Below, piece by piece: positions 23,245-32,658 of a stretch of DNA of 64,000 nt; the stretch's first letter is position 1; every line of letters begins with the position of its first letter. The translations under genes and the position numbers were made by a program. This stretch comes from Paracamarosporium sp. OC-R06-R3 (taxonomy: Eukaryota > Ascomycota > Dothideomycetes > Pleosporales > Didymosphaeriaceae): positions 3,305 through 67,304 of the forward strand of contig JACVRA010000095.1 in assembly GCA_019828545.1 (NCBI GenBank). Direction: 5' to 3'. The notes beneath the pieces were generated by a model. That model had not been told where the DNA came from, ran no database searches, and saw only the letters and a program-made list of their open reading frames with translations.

Positions 23245-24937
23245 TTACCAACATCTGGAAGGTTTAGTGTTCGAAAAGGTACTGGATTCCATAGACCAGC
23301 GACGATCCAGCTTCGTCAAAGATTCCCTGAGGGCATCAGAGTCCTCGAACCACGCCCTGCTATCTCCATAGCGTGTCTCATAGATATGATGTAAAGTATG
23401 TCGAATTATATAGTTGCATACAGGGGAGATGATGTCAACCTTCGTGTCAGAAATTCCGCGGTGACTTCGGGAGATGTCTACAATCATTTGCGCGACTGTG
23501 TCAAGCGCTGCTTGCGAATGGTTTCGCCACTTAGAATCGATCGCCGTCGCTTCAAGATGGAGAATATGTTGGTGGATCATGGATAGGGCCCTGTTCAGAA
23601 TAATCAGCGACTGGAACACCACCTCAAAAGTACATAAACAGTTAGTCTGTCCTGACTAACTTTGGTGTCACAGAGCGTCCGGGGTAGCGGAATATCGCTG
23701 TATACCAAAGAATATTAGGAGATGCGAACCTTATCGAGGCGCCCACGGCACCACAATGTCCTCCACGCTCGCCGTGGCACTTATTCATTGTGATGGAAAG
23801 TAGCCGTTGAGTTTCGCCATCAATGTATATCAATTTGGCTATTCGATCGGGCGTGGTCATCGTAGTGTCTTTGATCGTCTGGATTACCCGACCAAGCAGG
23901 TACGCTGCTTGTGCTGCACGGCCCAGACATCCAATCCCCACCTGACCCACTGGCATAACTCGAAAACCAGGGTTAAGACCTTCGTCGAGGCCGCAATCGC
24001 CAACCTCGTGAGGTAAGAGATCCGTTTCATCTGGCGTAGCAGTGACCAGAGGAATGCCAGTCAACGTGGACTCGCAGTAGAAGATCCTTTCAAAGATGAC
24101 AATGGCCCACCAAGTATTCCATGGTTCGCTCCAACCCAAACGAGTAGGCTTTTTATTCATACCAATTCTGTACGCCATACGTGCACAAAGATCGATAGAC
24201 GCTAGAGCCGTATCTGGTTGTCCATGAGCATACTCGTAGATGCCGATCAACAAGCCGGCTTGAATTTGATGGGTGGAAGGATGCCGTAGTGCTTGGACTT
24301 GAGCAAACAATGTCTTGGAGTGAAAATAGAGTGCATCATGAGCGACCGGTCGTGGGAGATACTGCGGTGGATTATAGGTGACCAAACACATGCAAAGAAT
24401 AAGTAGTGAGAACTCCACAGTTGGGACAGCGTGAAATTGGACGAGATCTTTCCTAAAGCGGTCTGGGCATAGGAAAGGAACCCACAAGTGAAGACCGGTA
24501 AAATATCGTGTGCTAAAATCATCGATTGATTGATGTGTTGCCTCGATAATGTGAACCACTTCTTGTGGTATTGTCGCATCGAGAGATTGAGAGTCGTGTA
24601 TTGATCCGAAGGAGATTGCCGGAGATAATTGTGGGGGAGTTGCCACAGTTCTTTCAGTGGTTTGAGCCGGGGATAGAACTTCTACTGCTCCACCGTAATC
24701 ATAGCAGCAAGTCTTTCCATTCCTAAATCTAGTCAGCAAGCTAAGCGTATTTCACAATCGCATGGAATAAACATCTGCATAACCCACTTGGTCAAAGTGC
24801 CTTCTGAGGTAGCGTAATGGACCGAGTCGCTGGCGGTGTAAAAACACTTACTGCTCACAGTAACTACATCGCGGTAGTCGCTTGTCACATTTCTTCTTCC
24901 TACCCTTGCAGGTGAGGCATACTTGGGGCGCAGTCAT
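23245..24937 (-). CDS. Zn2Cys6 fungal transcription factor
   Basis: Minus-strand exons 24937-24852, 24722-23672 and 23622-23245; introns 129 nt (GTAAGT..TTTAG) and 49 nt (GTGACA..TTGAG), in phase, 504 aa. The N terminus is the DNA-binding cluster, split by intron 1: CLTCKGRKKKCDKRLPRC, then SYCEQ joined to NGKTC, giving C-x2-C-x6-C-x6-C-x2-C-x6-C. The middle region is the fungal-specific regulatory domain (TRYFTGLHLWVPFLCPDRF, LLIGIYEYAHGQPDTALAS, ARMAYRIGMNKKP, EPWNTWWAIVIFERIFYCES). The last exon (EATAIDSKWRNHSQAALD) is helical. The second donor is weak, so the exact exon 2/3 join is less certain. Divergent from the MFS transporter at 25532, with a shared promoter, suggesting it may regulate that gene. 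Confidence 0.85.
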
Positions 24938-25531
24938 TGATGTTGGGTCGGTATAACTGAATATAGTTGTCTGGACAAGATAACGGGCCTATGAGGATGG
25001 CTGAGGTGTTCCACAGGAAGAATGTGGCCAAGTTGGTTTCGGCGGGCGAGCGGCCGACACCAACTAATGTTGAGGTCCGTTGGAAAAGAGTGGAAGTGGA
25101 GTAAAGAGCAGCGGCCGAAAGGCTGAAGCAAGATCAGGGATGATAGGGAGCCGCATCGGGAGCATCATCCTTTAAGTCCCTTGGCGTTGCCCGCCGGAAC
25201 AGATAGAGCGGGAGTTGGCTGAGGTTGCTGCTTACCGTCGGCCGCCGCTAGTCGTAGAATTGCACTCCTCCCATTTGTCATCGATCTGTGATTGGCCAAC
25301 GTTTTGATTCCTCACGTTGATTGGTTGTATCTAGCCCACAGGAACGATCTTCGTCGGCCGCCGCTAAGCCCTATTCAACATGTTCGACATTTATTAAGTC
25401 AAGCAGAACAGTAGGCCACTCAGCATGGATATAAGGTATAATATAAAAGAGCGAGCCATGTATCCGGGTTCTATAATGCATTCAACACCAATCGAGTCCT
25501 CCGAGCCTCTGTCCCTACTCTCGAGCCCATC
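24938..25531. promoter_or_regulatory. Bidirectional promoter of TF and MFS genes with repeated CGG/CCG motifs
   Basis: The 15-mer CGTCGGCCGCCGCTA occurs twice (25236-25250 and 25352-25366). Its core in inverted orientation (GCGGCCGAC) occurs near 25050-25058, and GCGGCCGAA near 25111. These contain CGG/CCG half-sites of the kind bound by Zn2Cys6 proteins. CCAAT-type ATTGG motifs lie between the two long copies (about 25291 and 25319). TATAAAA at 25442-25448 is a candidate TATA box 84 bp before the MFS start codon. Confidence 0.5.
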
Positions 25532-27060
25532 ATGAGCGACACATCCACTAAAGAAACCGAGTCCCCTGCTGAAAAGGAACTTGAATTGCCTCCAGAGGGA
25601 GGCACACGCGCGTGGTTATGTGTTGCTGGCGCTTTCCTGTCTATCTTCTGCACTTTCGGCTTCCTTAATGCGTACGTTGTTAAAATCACCGAATTGACTA
25701 ATGCTCACAAGATCAGAATCGGTGTTTTTCAAATCACCTACCAAGAAACCACGCTTCGCGACTATACTCCTTCCGATATCTCCTGGATCTTCGCCGTACA
25801 ACTTGCCCTCATGTGGGCCCCCGGCCCAATCTTCGGACGACTCGTCGACACTTACGGCGCAGCACCCGTGCTCTATCCTTGTTCGTTACTTTGCGTTTTT
25901 TCGCTCTGCATGACGAGCCTGGCGACAAAATACTACCAAATCTTTCTCGCGCAAGGATTGGGTTTTGGGATTGGTGCTGGCGGTGTATTCACGACTTCGA
26001 TGGTTTGTGTTGGCCAGTGGCACGTTCGACGACGGTCGCTGGCCGTTGGAATAACTACGACTGGCAGTAGTCTCGGTAAGCGGCATCCTAATCATTCCCG
26101 ACAAATTTCTAACGTATCGTGAAGGTGGCGTTATCTTCCCTATATTTTTCCATCGCGTCATGGACCAGGTTGGGTTTTACGGAGCTATACGATACACGTC
26201 ACTCATGATAGGCATTCTCATGGCAGCATCGTGTTTTCTCATTACAGCCAGACTTCCTCGCAAGGAGTGGGACTGGGATGTACAGTGGTTCGACTTGACG
26301 CTATTCAAGGAGAAACAGTTCGCGATATTTACAATTGGGGCTTTTCTTGGAATGTAAGATGAGACAAGTTTGATACGAAGGCTAACAATTACTGACGATT
26401 TCAGGTGGGTCGTGTTTGCTCCACTCGACTTCCTTCCCAGCATGGCGCAAGAACATGGCTTCTCGTCCACGTTAGCGCTCTATCTTATCTCCATCACCAA
26501 GTGAGTTCAATGCAGCCTTCTCAAATAATCCAACCTTTCTAACGCTTCTATCAACAGTGCAAGCTCAATATTCGGCAGGACTATCCCGCCCTACTTCGCC
26601 GACCATATCGGCTCCTTCAACGTCGTCACAACGAGTGCTGGGGCAAGCGGGGTGTGCATGCTTGCTCTGTGGCTACCATTCAACTATCATCCTAGTCATG
26701 CTGGTCTCATCGTTTTCGCGCTGGCGTATGGTTTCTCGAGTGGAGCATTCGTTTCCCTGCTCATGCCTTGCGTAGCCAAGTCTGGCGGTATTGAAACATT
26801 AGGACGACGTTTTGGAACCTTCCAGATCGTCATGTCCATTGCGTGAGTCCCTTGGTGATGGAATCACACGAGTGTCGCGGCTGATGTCTTGTAGAAATCT
26901 TACAGGACTCCCAATAATGGGCGCGATACTAGATCGGCAGAGCGACACGGAGTATATGGGATTGATACTTTTTGGAGGTATAGGTTCGCTCGTAGGCGCA
27001 GCCTTTCTTGTTACAGCAACGTATATCCTAGGAAAGAAGCTCGGCACGTGGAAAGTGTAA
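25532..27060 (+). CDS. Major facilitator superfamily transporter, monocarboxylate (MCT)-like
   Basis: Six exons: 25532-25671, 25717-26075, 26125-26353, 26405-26500, 26558-26842, 26895-27060, with introns of 45-57 nt, all in phase, 424 aa. The first intron is a multiple of three without a stop, so it could be read through, but removal restores [14 protein letters not shown], typical of the family. Cytosolic N terminus ending PPEGGTRAW, then about 12 membrane spans. Family motifs: [58 protein letters not shown] and the C-terminal [13 protein letters not shown]. Fungal MCT-like carriers move monocarboxylates, riboflavin or secondary metabolites across membranes; the substrate here is unknown. 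Divergent from the Zn2Cys6 gene. Confidence 0.88.
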
Positions 27061-27393
27061 CGGTCACACGCTAGCATACTCTACACTTGTATGGAATGGG
27101 GTTCACCTCTCAGGCACATTGCTGCCATACATGATCAATAGGAGAGTCCTGAACGTTGTAGAGTAAAGGTTTCGACGATAGAAAGGTCTACGCCAGGCAA
27201 TACTCCTTTCACCTGTGGGTCTCGGCGTCGAGGGCTGCTACATAGACACTACGGTATGCATTATGGGGGATGATATGTAAGATAAGCATGCGGGAGAATT
27301 TGTAAAATAAACAGTCTTAATGTAAACAATCTACAGCTCCATTCTCTTTGAGCCAACCATATATCAACAAGAAAAGCAAATTCGTTAATCCCC
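27061..27393. other. Convergent spacer
   Basis: 3' flanks of the MFS and GH28-like genes. No gene seen. Confidence 0.6.
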
Positions 27394-28941
27394 CTACTTC
27401 GAGTTCTTGATATGTATGTTCTTTGAGAAGTCTGTCCACTTGATGTCCAACTCTTGCAAGGTTTTCGCGGCGGTCTTGTTCTTCAGAATGTAGATATCCG
27501 ACAGCGTAACACCGTCTACATAGGACTTCTCATCGTATCCAGCCAACTTGCCGTGGTATTTGCCGAGCGAGCGAGCGCGCACATTCTTGACGACAATATC
27601 CTTGACCGGGCCATATCCCTTTTTGACATTCTCCACAAAGACCGCCAACCATGTTCCCGTACCTCCAGGCTCACCAGCAAGTCTTTCCAAGTCCATGTTG
27701 AGGAAGCTGATATTACGGGCCGTGCCGTTGCCAAACTTGTGGTCGATTCCAAGGCCAACACCGCCATAGTATACAACGCTGTTTTGGAACACCACGTTTT
27801 CTTGGTCTCCGTAGACACCTTGTCCAACTTTGTACCCATAGCACCGGGTCCAAGCGATACAGTTGTCGAAAGAGACATCGCGCAACGGCCTAGGGTCGTA
27901 AGGATAAGGGACCGTGGTGCCCGAATCTTTTGGCCAGGTCTTGGTCGAGAAGCTATCATCGTTACCAATTGCGATCGACCGCCAGACCTTGACGTTCGTA
28001 GACTCCACCACGTCAATTCCATCGTTCTGCTTTCCGTTGATATTGTTCAAGATCTTGATGTTGGTGAGTTTAGCACCTGTGACTTGAGTAGGGATGACCG
28101 CCCAGAACGAACTGTCGCGCACAAGAATGCCGTCCATCTTGAAGTTTGTCGTGCCCACCGGGACCACCATCGATGCGATGAGCTTGTCCTTGATGCTTGC
28201 CTTGGCATTACCGTCAATCGTGCCGCGACCGTAGATCTTAATGTCTTTTGAGTCGAAGGCCGTTTGGATCCACCACGTGCCGTCGCCAAGATCAGACTTT
28301 GTGTAAAGTACTTTGTAGTCCGACTTCTTTCCCGTATGGCGCAGAACTGCGCCACCAGCCAGATACAAGGAAGTTTGACTCGGGATCATCAAGTTACCGA
28401 CGAGATACAAGCCAGGTGGCACATACACAGTAGTGCCAGGCTTCTTACCAGCAGCATCTAGCGCTTTCTGGATACCAGTCGTGATGGCTTTGCCTTTATT
28501 ATCCGCACCGTGATTCAGTACGTTCATGATCCCTTCGCCTTTGGAGGGCGGTGCATCGTCCTCTATGCGGTCAATCATGATCACCAACTCTTTCATGTTG
28601 TTCAGTTTCACAATCAGGTAGTGAACCTTTTTCAGTGAAAATATCAGCTCATTCCCCTCTATTTTTGACTTCACCGGTACTTGTTGTGGTGAGATGACTG
28701 GTGTTCCCGTAATCTTCGCTCCCGATACAGTGGCAATGCGGAACTCGGTGTTGGGTCCTTCTGTCATGGAGATGTGGACGTAGTCGTAGTTGGAGTAGTT
28801 AATGACGTTTGCGTTTGAGCCATTGACCTTAAGTGTATATTGCGTCGACTTGGTGTAGATGGAGGGTATGTCGTAATTGGCCCATTCTGCTGAGGCCAGC
28901 GAGAGGAGGCTCGAAGCCAATAAAACAATTCGGCCCAGCAT
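27394..28941 (-). CDS. Secreted GH28-like pectin hydrolase (parallel beta-helix)
   Basis: Single exon, 515 aa, ATG at 28941. Signal peptide about residues 1-18 (cleavage after SLASA). Residues 20-130 form an N-terminal beta domain. From about 140 the right-handed beta-helix begins (NHGADNKGKAITTGIQKAL, YVPPGLYLVGNL, YGRGTIDGNA). Motifs at the active-site strand are NDGIDVVES (306-314) and IGNDDSFSTK (325-334), where polygalacturonases have NTDG and DD. The usual GHG is VGQGVYG here, and I do not find RIK. It is therefore a distant GH28 or related clan member (rhamnogalacturonan- or dextran-type activity are alternatives), acting outside the cell on polysaccharide. A TATATA at 29039-29044 lies about 98 bp upstream. 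Confidence 0.8.
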   Translation of the reverse strand: MLGRIVLLASSLLSLASAEWANYDIPSIYTKSTQYTLKVNGSNANVINYSNYDYVHISMTEGPNTEFRIATVSGAKITGTPVISPQQVPVKSKIEGNELIFSLKKVHYLIVKLNNMKELVIMIDRIEDDAPPSKGEGIMNVLNHGADNKGKAITTGIQKALDAAGKKPGTTVYVPPGLYLVGNLMIPSQTSLYLAGGAVLRHTGKKSDYKVLYTKSDLGDGTWWIQTAFDSKDIKIYGRGTIDGNAKASIKDKLIASMVVPVGTTNFKMDGILVRDSSFWAVIPTQVTGAKLTNIKILNNINGKQNDGIDVVESTNVKVWRSIAIGNDDSFSTKTWPKDSGTTVPYPYDPRPLRDVSFDNCIAWTRCYGYKVGQGVYGDQENVVFQNSVVYYGGVGLGIDHKFGNGTARNISFLNMDLERLAGEPGGTGTWLAVFVENVKKGYGPVKDIVVKNVRARSLGKYHGKLAGYDEKSYVDGVTLSDIYILKNKTAAKTLQELDIKWTDFSKNIHIKNSK

Positions 28942-30277
28942 ACTGGCCGTAATGAACGTCGCGTAAAAAGAAAATCGATGTCTGATGATGTCTCCAGTGT
29001 GGTAAAACGAATGTGCCTTGTACTTAAATGACTGTAGCTATATAGCGAATATTACAAAATGACAATTAAGGTGGGAGGATGGTTGCACAAAGGTCCTATT
29101 TCGTTGACGGAACTACATTTAGTATATACGAACAATCTCGGCTCTGTCACACATTGATATGTTTATCCAATAATAAGTTTTCCGGCAGCGAAGCGACTTC
29201 CGTTATACGGTTTTCAGCCCCTTTAGGTGTTCGGCCCCCAAACGGTGCCCCACAATGCGCCCGGATCACAGCCTCATATTTTTAACCGGCCCTGTTAACT
29301 ATACAACCCCGACCACAATTGTCCGCAAATCTTAGACCTATGTAACCGGATTCAACACAGCAGGAGCTTGGAATCTAAGTGTTCCTAGATTTCAACTGCG
29401 ATCACGCCATTAAAAGTTCTCCGATCCCTGCTAGCTGTTTGCGCAGGGCTGAAGCGGCAAGTATACTTAGAGCGCAAGCGGTTAGGCCAGCCAACGGGAT
29501 CGGCAAGCCGACACATACTCCACTAGGATCTAATTTAGGATACTTAGGTACAATTCACAACTGTGCAATTCGAAAAACTGCAGTTCCGCCAGATGCAGTG
29601 TCAAAAGTGCAACCCAGCTTCCTTCTCGATCTAAAACTTCTGCCGGACATCCCCTCGCAATGAAATTGTAATTACCGGTATATCTTCACTTGATATCGTC
29701 GTACTATCCATAGACAGCTGTCGCTCGTGTTTACGCTTGCCAGCAACAGCAGCTGCTTCTCACCTACCATATTTGACGGTCCAAAAACATTGTACAACAT
29801 CAACCAAGATAGAAAAAATCACTAGAGACTCTCGAAGCGACAGAAGCGACACTGTGCTTCACTGCAAAGAATTCAATTTAAGGGAAGGCTAATGGAATCA
29901 CTCTCATATATAGTTTTCAGGGTCATTCACATCATCAAAAGGGACTGCGCCGCGCGGCTTGTTTCTGCAAGTACACTAACACGTGTACGACCATGATATC
30001 GCCACTGGGCTCGCACGGCTCCATAGGAGGTCGGCGGACGTATTACGAGAACGAGTCGGGCTCTGTACTGCCATTGCATAAGGTATCGTATAGGAATATG
30101 AAGCGTGTTCGGTGCTGGGCAACACGATATGCTGCTGAAGCAGTCAGTTTTTGTTGACGTCGAACTCTCTCGGCAGCTCGCGCCACCCTAGGATGTTGAT
30201 CCCATGCAAGATCAACATAATTACTTAACATCAACTCGATAACTTTGGTGCGCATGACAGATAAACGATTCATTTAA
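28942..30277. other. Intergenic, 1.3 kb
   Basis: Promoter side of the GH28-like gene, then sequence with only short unsupported frames (for example 29379-29663 +). Confidence 0.45.
29039..29044 (-). promoter_or_regulatory. Candidate TATA box of the GH28-like gene
   Basis: TATATA about 98 bp upstream of the ATG at 28941. The motif is palindromic, and its position suits a core promoter of a regulated secreted enzyme. Confidence 0.35.
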
Positions 30278-31225
30278 TCATGCAATAACACTCAACCAGA
30301 ATATCAACTGCGCCGCAATCATTTTATCCTGCTCACGCTTCAACATCATTAATGCGGTAGCTACGACGACTTCTTCCGGTAACATACACTCCGGCTCAAT
30401 TCTCAACGTTCCACCGGCACCAGCGTGCCATGCTTTCCCACTTGCATATGCCCTCTTCGTTATTGGAACGTGTGAACGATCGTATTCGGCAAGAACCTTA
30501 TACACAGGTTTCAACGAACGTTTGCGTGCTTTCTTCGGACTTGGAGATGTGAGATTGATGTCCGTATTGCCTCGTTTGTGCTCTGCCGGATCGAATGGAG
30601 TGTCCAACGCAACGAGAACAAGGTGTTTGTAGTCGCCACCGTTAACGCGGCTGTATCTCCATTCATAGATTGCACCTCTACACCCAGACCACTGAAACTG
30701 CTGTGAGCGCCGCGTGATATTCCTATTGATCACGCAAGGCTCCTCGTTCATGTTGCCCATCTTGTCAATGTAATCGAAGCGCGCATGTCGTCCGCCGTAG
30801 TGGGTGATAACCTGAGTCTCGGAGTGTTCTTTGTGTAATATCGCATTTGAAGAGAAGCGTTTGGAGCGGGTCGAGGTGTAAATGTTATGTCCGAGGAGAT
30901 TTGTGATGGTGATTTTCTTTTCGGACGACGCGACAGGTAGGCTCAGGTAAGGATGCATGCCTTTGGCATGGAAGCAGAAGCACTTTCTCCCACTTGAGTC
31001 AGTAGTAGAAGCTACCAACGTTTCCTGCGAAGATACTGAATCTCCGTTGCTTTCTGTATAGGTAGCCGATGCAATAGCCTCAGCTCGGGCGTCGGCCGAA
31101 GCATCGCCCACAGGAGTCTTGGCCTTGTCGGGTGTAGGTTCAATCATTGTCTCTGAATTATCTGCCAATGAACCCTTCCTGTCTACTAAGGTGGTGTTCT
31201 CCTCGCTTGTCATGGTAGCTTTCAT
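30278..31225 (-). CDS. Hypothetical protein with possible tubby/LURP-like beta domain
   Basis: Single exon; ATG at 31225 gives 315 aa (the frame is open further up but upstream residues look non-coding). Residues 1-95 are Ser/Thr/Asp-rich and probably disordered. The core has alternating strands: KITITNLLGHNIYTSTRSKR, SETQVITHYGGRHARFDYID, QQFQWSGCRGAIYEWRYSR, HLVLVALDTPFD. A basic KKARKRSLK segment and a C-terminal GTLRIEPECMLPEEVVVATA helix follow. The strand pattern resembles the fungal tubby/LOR-like families, but I cannot prove the match. No catalytic motif. Confidence 0.7.
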   Translation of the reverse strand: MKATMTSEENTTLVDRKGSLADNSETMIEPTPDKAKTPVGDASADARAEAIASATYTESNGDSVSSQETLVASTTDSSGRKCFCFHAKGMHPYLSLPVASSEKKITITNLLGHNIYTSTRSKRFSSNAILHKEHSETQVITHYGGRHARFDYIDKMGNMNEEPCVINRNITRRSQQFQWSGCRGAIYEWRYSRVNGGDYKHLVLVALDTPFDPAEHKRGNTDINLTSPSPKKARKRSLKPVYKVLAEYDRSHVPITKRAYASGKAWHAGAGGTLRIEPECMLPEEVVVATALMMLKREQDKMIAAQLIFWLSVIA

Positions 31226-31889
31226 TGTGATATGAGGGCCACACAAACCATTTGCAGTAGGCTCGATGTGATATAGGATCTCAGGATTAACCGCAGAAAG
31301 ACAATTCAAAGTTTGGATATGTGGGAAATCACAATCGAGTAAAGCAGTGACAAGCAGATCTATATAATGAAGACCTCGTGCGAACGGACACACTTCTACC
31401 CAGACAACTACGCAATGCACTTTTCTGTGTCTGCGACACGTATGCACCGAAGTTTGCCACCATTTTCACGCACTTGACGATACATTTGCTCCATTCACAG
31501 ATGAGCCTCGGCTCTTATTAGATGTTCTAGTAAGACCTATTGGAAATACCAGTGTATATGTGTATGTCATTGTCGGCGGTGTTACGGCAATGGTTATCGG
31601 ATGCTGCGGATAGACTAATTTTATCTCGGGTTAGCTAACTTTTGCCTAGGAACCACCGGATAGCCGCGCTTAAAAGCAAAATCACCACATATGGACTGGC
31701 CTAGTTCATACATACAACAGGTCATGTGCATGAGGGCAGTGATTTTAGTGAGTCGTACCGCCTCAAACACTAGCACGGAGAGTATGAATGTCTTTATCAA
31801 AGTGCGGTGTTCACTAGAAAGCCAAGTATAGTCATTTCTTACTCAAGGTGGTACAAGGTCTTTATCAATCGTCCACCTGAATACGTCAA
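31226..31889. other. Intergenic spacer
   Basis: No gene recognised. Could contain the decayed 5' part of the DUF3176-like relic, but I cannot read it. Confidence 0.4.
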
Positions 31890-32569
31890 GTGTGTTACCC
31901 ACTCTGCGCAAGCTATACTCATGTCACATCAATGCTAGAAAGTAGCAATTGCAAATCAAGCCATTTGTGCACTTGGTCGCTGCCTGACGGAACTATGCTT
32001 CGTGGCCCAAAGCCAGGCTCTCCGACCTCGGACATTCCCGACGCTTTGATCTCTATCTTCAATGTGTCTGCAACCCCCACGGATATGTACAGCTCACGGC
32101 TACCTTCGCTTACAGATAAAGGAAGAATATATGCCAGGCACCTCTCAGTCATTCGGACTGAAATTAAAGAAAAGAACGGTGGTGACGGCTTGGTAGCTAC
32201 GGAATGTAATCTGTGGTTTTGCGTCCAAGCATACAATATATCTATTGCGAATGGTGTCCAGAATGTTCAGATAGCCCGTAATTAGAGCATGACAACGCCT
32301 TATACACTCAGCACTGCACTACTTACCCTGCTCTGATGCTAGTGTTGGGTATACTGCATTTCCTTGCGACGCTTTGGCAAACCTTCCGAAACGAAATCAA
32401 TCCTTGGAAAGCCAACCCTATCGTGCCTTTATTGCTTGGTGTTGATACTGAAGACAGTAACATAGTGGGTATGGACGAAAAAGGAAATATTCGGAAAGAT
32501 TTCATAGATGGAAAAGCTGAGTTATTCTATCATGAGATACGCGGGTGGTGTATATCTGTCGATCGTTAG
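31890..32569 (+). pseudogene. C-terminal relic of a DUF3176-like membrane protein
   Basis: Frame one (31890-32285) includes MYSSRLPSLTDKGRIYARHL and ATECNLWFCVQAYNISIANG, resembling the ALWFCVQxYxxSV segment of fungal DUF3176 proteins. After TAG and a frame change, frame two (to 32569) has a hydrophobic helix and MLVLGILHFLATLWQTFRN with WKANPIVPLLLGVD, like the last membrane helix and WKSSPLALLxHGL tail of that family. The usual ~150 residues between these segments are absent, as is the N-terminal half. Interpreted as a deletion-bearing relic. Confidence 0.4.
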
Positions 32570-32658
32570 AAATGCAAGGAACCGATAAGAACACAACACA
32601 TATATTCACTATATACCCTTCTATACCCACCTTCCCCTCTCCCTCCCTAGACAGTTAT

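Noticed and set aside
27454..28251. 265-codon plus-strand frame within the GH28-like gene
   Set aside because: Antisense shadow; the minus strand has signal peptide and beta-helix motifs.
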